From positions 1 to 36,032 of the forward strand of contig JAEWGL010000092.1 of the NCBI GenBank assembly GCA_023388335.1: 36,032 bases of DNA. The letters run 5' to 3'. Below, piece by piece: positions 31,563 to 36,032 of this stretch. Position 1 is the first letter of the stretch, and each line of letters begins with the position of its first letter. Below the pieces are notes generated by a model. The model made no database searches and was not told where the DNA came from. It was given only the letters and a program-made list of their open reading frames with translations. Made by a program: the position numbers and the translations under genes. This stretch comes from Pseudomonadota bacterium (GTDB taxonomy: Bacteria; Pseudomonadota; Gammaproteobacteria; Pseudomonadales; Pseudomonadaceae).

Positions 31563-32417
31563 TTAGCTCAAGGCCGGCAGCGTATCCACAGTGAGGGCGT
31601 CAGGCAAACGAATCTCTACGGCGACGGGTAGATGGTCGGAAATCGGCTGGGCCAGCACCTCGACACGCTCGAGGGTCAGGCTTGGGCTGAGCAAGATGTG
31701 ATCAAGGCAACGCTGCGGTCGCCAGCTGGGGAAGGTCGCCTCGACCTGCGGGGCCACCAGGCCCAGGTCACGCAAGGGCGAATGCTGAAGCAGGTCATTG
31801 GCGTGGGTATTCATGTCGCCCATCAGCACCTGGTGACGGTAGCCGCCAATAAGTTCGCGGATGTAGGCCAGCTGCCGCGCGCGGGTCTTGGCGCCCAGGG
31901 CCAGGTGCATCATCACCACGATCAGCGCGTCCTCGCCCTCGCCGAAACGCACCAGGATGGCGCCGCGGCCAGCCGGGCCAGGCAGGGGGTGGTCTTCAAG
32001 GAGCTGCGGCTTGAGGCGGCTGAGCACGCCATTGCTGTGCTGGGCGAAGCGCCCGAGGTTGCGGTTGAGCTGCTGGTACCAGTAGGGGAAGGCGCCCAAC
32101 TGGGCAAGGTGCTCGACCTGATTGACGTACCCCGAACGCATGCTGCCGCCGTCGGCTTCCTGCAGGGCGACCAGGTCGAAGTCGGCGAGCAGATCGCCGA
32201 TCTTCTGCAGGTTGCCGGCACGCCCGATGTGCGGCAGCAGGTGCTGCCAGCTGCGCGTCAGGTAGTGCCGGTAGCGCTCGGTGCTGATGCCGACCTGGAT
32301 ATTGAAGCTCAGCAGGCGCAAGCGCCCATCGGCCGGCAGGCCGTTGGCCTGCAGGTGATGTTCATTGACCCTGGGCTCATGCAGGCCAACGATGCGCGGG
32401 GCTCTCCAACGTCGCAT
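31563..32417 (-). CDS. Endonuclease/exonuclease/phosphatase (EEP) family protein
   Basis: A 284-residue cytosolic protein. The EEP (PF03372) catalytic set is present: SFNIQ (Asn39), LQEADG (Glu87), VVMMHLAL (His171), GDMN (Asp201, Asn203), LDHILLSP (Asp239, His240) and SDHLPV (Asp261, His262). This fold cleaves phosphodiester or phosphomonoester bonds using one Mg2+; the substrate could be nucleic acid, a phospholipid head group or an inositol phosphate and cannot be told here. It starts 12 bp after the dsbA stop and ends 27 bp before dgcH, so it is probably part of the AlgU-controlled dsbA transcript. Confidence 0.88.
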   Translation of the reverse strand: MRRWRAPRIVGLHEPRVNEHHLQANGLPADGRLRLLSFNIQVGISTERYRHYLTRSWQHLLPHIGRAGNLQKIGDLLADFDLVALQEADGGSMRSGYVNQVEHLAQLGAFPYWYQQLNRNLGRFAQHSNGVLSRLKPQLLEDHPLPGPAGRGAILVRFGEGEDALIVVMMHLALGAKTRARQLAYIRELIGGYRHQVLMGDMNTHANDLLQHSPLRDLGLVAPQVEATFPSWRPQRCLDHILLSPSLTLERVEVLAQPISDHLPVAVEIRLPDALTVDTLPALS

Positions 32418-32429
32418 GACAGGCGCCGC

Positions 32430-33065
32430 TTACTGCGCGGCGCGCTCCTTGGCGATCAGCTGGTCGGCGACGTTCAGCACGCCTTCAGGCCCTTGGGCGG
32501 AACCCAGGTCGAAGCGGTATTTGCCGTTGACCACCATGCTCGGTACGCCGGTGATCTCGTACTTTTTAGCCAGCTCTTTGGCTTGGTTCACCTGACCTTT
32601 GATGGCGAAAGAGTTGAAGGTGGCGAGGAACTTGTCCCTGTCCACACCTTGAGTGGCGAGGAAATCTGCCATGTCGTCAGCCTTGGTCAGTGACTTGCGC
32701 TGGTTCTGAATGGCGTCGAACACCGCCTCGTGGACCTTGTGTTCCACACCCATGGCTTCCAAGGTCAGGAACATCTGCCCGTGGGCGTCCCAAGCGCCAC
32801 CGAACATGGCGGGGACGCGCTTGAAGTTGACGTCTTGCGGCAACTTATCGACCCAAGGGTTGATGACCGGCTCGAAGTGATAGCAGTGGGGGCAGCCGTA
32901 CCAGAACAGTTCGACCACTTCGATCTTGCCTGGATTGGATACCGGCACAGGCGTGCTCAGCTCGAAATACTGCTCACCGGACTTGGCAGGCTCCGCGGCC
33001 TGTACGCTGGCGATTCCGAAGGCGCTGGCGGCGACCAGCGCGGCGCTGAGAATCAGTTTACGCAT
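32430..33065 (-). CDS. dsbA: Thiol:disulfide oxidoreductase DsbA
   Basis: A 211-residue periplasmic protein. The signal peptide ends at VQA (about residue 23). The active site FWYGCPHCYHFEP has the classic CPHC (Cys58, His60, Cys61), and the cis-proline loop is EITGVPSMVV. DsbA oxidises cysteine pairs of exported proteins; substrates in this window may include the cytochrome c5-like protein and the EAL sensor. GGGAGT stands 5 nt before ATG. A near-perfect AlgU promoter lies about 50 bp upstream, which fits the known rise of DsbA in mucoid P. aeruginosa. Confidence 0.95.
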   Translation of the reverse strand: MRKLILSAALVAASAFGIASVQAAEPAKSGEQYFELSTPVPVSNPGKIEVVELFWYGCPHCYHFEPVINPWVDKLPQDVNFKRVPAMFGGAWDAHGQMFLTLEAMGVEHKVHEAVFDAIQNQRKSLTKADDMADFLATQGVDRDKFLATFNSFAIKGQVNQAKELAKKYEITGVPSMVVNGKYRFDLGSAQGPEGVLNVADQLIAKERAAQ

Positions 33066-33111
33066 GCTTTACTCCCGAGCAATCAAAGGTCACCTCGACA
33101 CGACCTGTTAT

Positions 33112-33139
33112 TCAGACAGGCCGGGCCGGGCTCAAGTTC
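33112..33139 (-). promoter_or_regulatory. AlgU (sigma22/sigmaE-type) promoter of dsbA
   Basis: On the - strand GAACTT (33139-33134), 17 bp, TCTGA (33116-33112): a full match to the AlgU/RpoE consensus. The start should be near 33105, about 40 nt before the dsbA ATG. Confidence 0.8.
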
Positions 33140-33164
33140 TTTAGTGTAACGGCACTGGACATAA

Positions 33165-33190
33165 AAAAGGGCGGCTTGCGCCACCCTTTT
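33165..33190 (-). terminator. Terminator of the cytochrome c4 transcript
   Basis: AAAAGGG-c-GGC (33165-33175) pairs with GCC-a-CCCTTTT (33180-33190) around TTGC, with one mismatch. Read on the - strand the stem runs into TTTTTTAT. It lies 42 bp after the cc4 stop and just before the dsbA promoter, so the two transcripts are kept apart. Confidence 0.8.
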
Positions 33191-33231
33191 CATGTTTGCC
33201 CTGACAGCATTAACAGCGGGTTAACGCAGGG

Positions 33232-33849
33232 TCAGTGCAGCCCCTGGATGTAACTCGAAAGGGCTTCGATGTCCTTGTTGCTGAGCTTGGCGGCAATCGA
33301 GCGCATGGTCATGGCGTCGCCGTCGTTGGTGCGGTTGCCTTCGCGGAAGTCGGTCAACTGCTTGACCACGTATTGCGAGTGCTGCCCACTCAGGTGCGGG
33401 AAACCGGCCAGCGCCAGACCGGCACCGTTCGGAGAATGGCAACCGGTGCAGGCCGGCATGCCTTTTTGCAGGTCACCGCCGTTGAACAAGGCCCGGCCAC
33501 GCTCGACCAGCTGCGGGTCGGCGGCGCCCACGCTGGGCTTCTGGCTGGCAAAATAGGCGGCCATGTCGGCCAGGTCCTGGTCATTGAAGGGGGTAAGCAT
33601 GCCGGTCATCTCGAGCACCACGCGCTGGCCCGACTTGATGTCATGCAGCTGTTTTTCGAGGTAGCGCTGGCCCTGGCCGGCCAGTTTCGGGAAGTTGGAG
33701 GCCAGGCTGTTGCCATCCGGGTTGTGGCAAGCACCGCAGACCGCGGTCTTGGCCTGGCCGGCGGCAGCATCGCCCTTGATGGTTTGCGCAGCATCGGCCG
33801 CACCTGCGACCCCCAGGGTCAACAGCAGACTCACGATTGTCTTGTTCAT
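33232..33849 (-). CDS. cc4: Di-haem cytochrome c4
   Basis: A 205-residue periplasmic protein with a signal peptide (cleavage after ADA, about residue 20). Two class I c domains in tandem each have a haem site: CGACH (38-42) and CTGCH (134-138). Distal Met ligands are likely in EMTGMLTPF (first domain) and DAMTMRSIA (second). Length and layout are those of Pseudomonas cytochrome c4, an electron carrier to cytochrome oxidases (cbb3 type) in the periplasm. It follows the c5-like gene by 30 bp, so one transcript with two c-type cytochromes is likely. Confidence 0.93.
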   Translation of the reverse strand: MNKTIVSLLLTLGVAGAADAAQTIKGDAAAGQAKTAVCGACHNPDGNSLASNFPKLAGQGQRYLEKQLHDIKSGQRVVLEMTGMLTPFNDQDLADMAAYFASQKPSVGAADPQLVERGRALFNGGDLQKGMPACTGCHSPNGAGLALAGFPHLSGQHSQYVVKQLTDFREGNRTNDGDAMTMRSIAAKLSNKDIEALSSYIQGLH

Positions 33850-33879
33850 CAGCTAATCCAACACGGCTAAGAGTGGGTG

Positions 33880-34182
33880 TTATGTGCCGGGACTGCCGCT
33901 CATCCAGCGGATGATTGCCCGGTAGTCCTCGGTACTACAGTCCATGCACAATCCACGCGGCGGCATAGCCTTGAAACCCTGGGAAACATGCGTCACCAAC
34001 ACCTCCATACCCTGCGCCAGCCTTGGCTCCCAAGCCGCCCGGTCGCCCATCCTGGGGGCCTGCGGCAGCTGCCCGGCGTGACAAGCCGCGCAGGTGCGGT
34101 TGTACAACGCCACGGGATCCTGTGTAGCCTGAGCGCTGAAAAACGGTATCAAGACACCGACGACCATCAGCCATTTCGTCAT
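33880..34182 (-). CDS. Mono-haem cytochrome c5-like protein
   Basis: A 100-residue protein from the ATG at 34182 (GAAAGGT 8 nt before). The longer upstream frame is rejected because only this start gives a signal peptide (cleavage after SAQA, about residue 19). Haem motif CAACH (31-35), Met73 in KAMPPRG as the sixth ligand, and a CMDC pair (Cys79, Cys82) near the C-terminus, the extra disulfide typical of cytochrome c5. Periplasmic electron carrier. Divergent from engB and cotranscribed with cc4. Confidence 0.9.
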   Translation of the reverse strand: MTKWLMVVGVLIPFFSAQATQDPVALYNRTCAACHAGQLPQAPRMGDRAAWEPRLAQGMEVLVTHVSQGFKAMPPRGLCMDCSTEDYRAIIRWMSGSPGT

Positions 34183-34375
34183 TTGCAATGACCTTTCAGG
34201 GTTGGGGGCCGAGCCGCGTTCTGACGCGCGAGCTTGTAACCGACGCCCCATGCACATCGTCCTACGCTGGGATAATGCGCACACAAAAACTGGGGCATTA
34301 TATACTCCCGTCATCCAAACGGAAACGACACTGCTTGCCGGCCAAGGCCTTGGCAACACCCACATCGGATATCCC

Positions 34376-35008
34376 ATGCAAGTCAAAAACCCCATCCTCG
34401 GCCTCTGCCAGAAAGCCACCTTCGCCCTCAGCGCTGCCAAGGTCGAACAATGCCCGGACGACCAGGGGTACGAGGTGGCTTTCGCTGGCCGCTCCAACGC
34501 CGGCAAGTCCAGCGCCCTCAACACCCTGACCCACGCCAGCCTGGCGCGTACCTCGAAGACCCCAGGGCGCACCCAGCTACTGAATTTCTTCAGTCTGGAC
34601 GATGAACGGCGTTTGGTCGACCTGCCGGGCTACGGCTACGCCAAGGTACCGATCCCGCTCAAGCAGCACTGGCAGCGCCACCTCGAGGCGTATCTGGGCA
34701 GCCGCGAATGCCTCAAGGGCCTGATCCTGATGATGGACGTGCGCCACCCGATGACCGACTTCGACAAGATGATGCTCGACTGGTCGATCGCCAGTGGCAT
34801 GCCGATGCACATCTTGCTGACCAAGGCCGACAAGCTGACCTACGGCGCGGCGAAGAACACCCTGCTCAAGGTACAGAGCGAGATCCGCAAGGGCTGGGGC
34901 GACAGCGTGACCATCCAGTTGTTCTCGGCGCCCAAGCGCCAGGGGCTGGAGGAGGCCTACGGGGTGTTGGCGCAATGGATGTCGCTGGAAGACAAGGCTG
35001 AGGGCTGA
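34376..35008 (+). CDS. engB: Ribosome-biogenesis GTPase EngB (YsxC/YihA)
   Basis: A 210-residue GTPase from the ATG at 34376. G1 GRSNAGKSS (38-46), G2 TPGRTQ (62-67), G3 DLPGYG (82-87), G4 TKAD (149-152) and a final SAPKRQGLEE (G5-type). EngB is an essential GTPase needed for 50S subunit assembly. The ribosome site is poor; longer in-frame starts back to 34202 add residues with no family similarity. It sits opposite polA across the sRNA, the same arrangement as in E. coli (polA-spf-yihA). Confidence 0.93.
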   Translation: MQVKNPILGLCQKATFALSAAKVEQCPDDQGYEVAFAGRSNAGKSSALNTLTHASLARTSKTPGRTQLLNFFSLDDERRLVDLPGYGYAKVPIPLKQHWQRHLEAYLGSRECLKGLILMMDVRHPMTDFDKMMLDWSIASGMPMHILLTKADKLTYGAAKNTLLKVQSEIRKGWGDSVTIQLFSAPKRQGLEEAYGVLAQWMSLEDKAEG

Positions 35009-35058
35009 CCCGGGCGCCAGCAAGGCCTGCGCCAGTGCGCGCAGGCCAAATTCGAGGC

Positions 35059-35101
35059 AAAAAAAACCCCGGACTTCATATGGGGAGGGGGAAGTTCGGG
35101 G
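35059..35101 (-). terminator. Rho-independent terminator of the sRNA
   Basis: CCCCGGACTTC (35067-35077) pairs with GAAGTTCGGGG (35091-35101) with one mismatch. On the - strand the stem is followed by eight T (35066-35059). This is the 3' end of the small RNA. It faces the engB 3' end, but the T-run is on the - strand only. Confidence 0.88.
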
Positions 35102-35189
35102 TTCAAGTCCAGACCACTAGGGCGGGGTCCGGTTTATCTGCCAACACTTAACACAACATAGGAGCATCGAAAGGCTTCACCAGCCATTC
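35059..35189 (-). ncRNA. ersA: ErsA-type small RNA (Spot 42 locus)
   Basis: Between polA and engB, on the polA strand, a near-consensus AlgU promoter (35196-35224) and a strong terminator (T8 at 35059-35066) bound a transcript of about 131 nt. The length, the position and the sigma22 control match ErsA, the Hfq-dependent sRNA of P. aeruginosa that occupies the Spot 42 locus, regulates the alginate precursor enzyme AlgC and is reported at about 132 nt. The start at 35188-35190 is inferred from promoter spacing. Sequence identity to ErsA was not tested. Confidence 0.82.
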
Positions 35190-35195
35190 AGTTAC

Positions 35196-35224
35196 TCAGA
35201 GTCGCAATTCACCGGTTTAGTTCC
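35196..35224 (-). promoter_or_regulatory. AlgU (sigma22) promoter of the sRNA
   Basis: On the - strand GGAACTA (35224-35218), then 17 bp, then TCTGA (35200-35196). Only the last base of the -35 GAACTT differs. The spacing is the same as in the dsbA promoter of this window. Confidence 0.8.
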
Positions 35225-35335
35225 AGGGCCTTGAAAACTATTTGGCATAGCTTCAAGGACTTTCGGTTCAACGGCGGTCAGCCACCGCGTGATCCGCGAC
35301 GCGACGCCGCAGATCTTCGCACCCGACTCAGGCGT

Positions 35336-36032
35336 TTAGTGAGCTTCGTCCCAATTTGCGCCAACGCCGACTTCCACCAGCAGTGGAACGTCCAGCTGCG
35401 CGGCATTGCTCATGTAGGGACGGATCTGTGCCTTCACCTGCTCGACCAGGTCCTCGCGAACTTCCAGGACCAATTCATCGTGCACCTGCAGGATCACCCG
35501 CGCGTCCAGGCCGGATTCGCTGAGCCAGGTGTCCACCGCCACCATGGCGCGCTTGATGATGTCCGCCGCGGTGCCCTGCATCGGGGCGTTGATCGCCGTG
35601 CGTTCGGCACCCTTGCGCAGGGCCGGGTTCTTGGCGTTGATGTCCGGCAGGTACAGGCGCCGGCCGAACAAGGTCTCGACGAAGCCTTGCTCGGCCGCCT
35701 GGGCACGGGTGCGCTCCATGTAGGCCAGCACGCCGGGGTAGCGGGCGAAGTAGCGATCGATGTAATCCTGCGATTGCTTGCGGTCGACGCCGATCTGCTT
35801 GGCCAGGCCAAAGGCACTCATGCCGTAGATCAGACCGAAGTTGATCGCCTTGGCGCTGCGGCGCTGGTCGGTACTGACTGCCTCCAGGGGCACGCCGAAG
35901 ACTTCAGCCGCGGTGGCGCGGTGCACGTCCAGGTCGTTACGGAAGGCGTGCAACAGGCCTTCGTCCTTGGCCAGGTGCGCCATGATGCGCAGCTCGATCT
36001 GCGAGTAGTCGGCCGCCAGCAGCCGGTAGCCG
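35336..36032 (-). CDS. polA: DNA polymerase I, C-terminal part (gene continues beyond window)
   Basis: The 232 codons in the window cover the end of the Klenow polymerase domain: motif A DYSQIELRIMAHLA (just inside the window edge), the O-helix RRSAKAINFGLIYGMSAFG (Lys and Tyr of family A present) and motif C LQVHDELVLEV. The stop is at 35336-35338. The enzyme fills gaps and removes RNA primers in replication and repair. The 5' part lies to the right of the window. The 147 bp between this stop and the sRNA start hold the sRNA promoter and no gene. Confidence 0.97.
   Translation of the reverse strand, partial: GYRLLAADYSQIELRIMAHLAKDEGLLHAFRNDLDVHRATAAEVFGVPLEAVSTDQRRSAKAINFGLIYGMSAFGLAKQIGVDRKQSQDYIDRYFARYPGVLAYMERTRAQAAEQGFVETLFGRRLYLPDINAKNPALRKGAERTAINAPMQGTAADIIKRAMVAVDTWLSESGLDARVILQVHDELVLEVREDLVEQVKAQIRPYMSNAAQLDVPLLVEVGVGANWDEAH

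Overview
The window is chromosomal DNA from a Pseudomonas species, most likely of the P. putida/fluorescens side of the genus. Evidence: high GC content, the polA / Spot42-like sRNA / engB junction, paired cytochromes c4 and c5, dsbA, a GGDEF protein, an AmpDh2-like amidase, kinB-algB and gltP in the order I remember from P. aeruginosa, and Pseudomonas-type promoters (AlgU/sigma22, sigma54, an AauR-like box). All gene names come from motifs and gene order read by eye; no database search was run. I see no tRNA, rRNA, CRISPR array, insertion sequence or prophage gene.

Left part (1-11104, all + strand). Two small exported DUF2388 proteins and a large exported DUF4105 protein form one operon (74-2680). 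A promoter-like gap follows, then five tightly packed genes (2860-11104): a cytosolic protein of possible beta-propeller type, a membrane-anchored vWA-like protein with a degenerate metal site, a three-helix membrane protein, a 1232-residue tubulin/FtsZ-superfamily protein ending in a Pro-rich linker and a GYF_2-like domain, and a zinc-ribbon/TM/TPR-coiled-coil protein. This is the least characterised and most interesting locus: it looks like a cytoskeletal GTPase machine linked to the inner membrane.

Middle part (11111-21116). These genes are mostly transport and metabolism: a GFA-family zinc protein, a CitMHS citrate transporter, a TerC-family protein, a Na/Pi-type transporter with a PhoU-like tail, a membrane-anchored M16 peptidase, a DUF5924/DUF2914 membrane protein, a fused SpmA-SpmB-like protein, and the glutamate/aspartate carrier GltP. 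A 729-bp non-coding gap upstream of gltP holds a perfect TTCGG-N4-CCGAA box and a near copy.

Right part (21846-36032). An envelope-stress and signalling region is centred on algB-kinB (+). Divergent from it on the - strand lie a three-BON-domain periplasmic protein and a three-gene operon (small membrane protein, DUF1328 protein, Ivy-like lysozyme inhibitor). Both - strand units have a -24/-12 (sigma54) promoter, and one also has a perfect IHF consensus; AlgB carries the GAFTGA sigma54-contact motif. Then follow, on the - strand, an EAL protein with a CSS-type periplasmic domain, a lipoprotein amidase (AmpDh2-like), the operon dsbA / EEP-family phosphodiesterase / GGDEF cyclase, and cytochromes c4 and c5. 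engB is on +. A roughly 130-nt sRNA (ErsA/Spot42 position) and the 3' part of polA are on -. Near-consensus AlgU promoters precede both dsbA and the sRNA, so alginate/envelope-stress control recurs in this half of the window.
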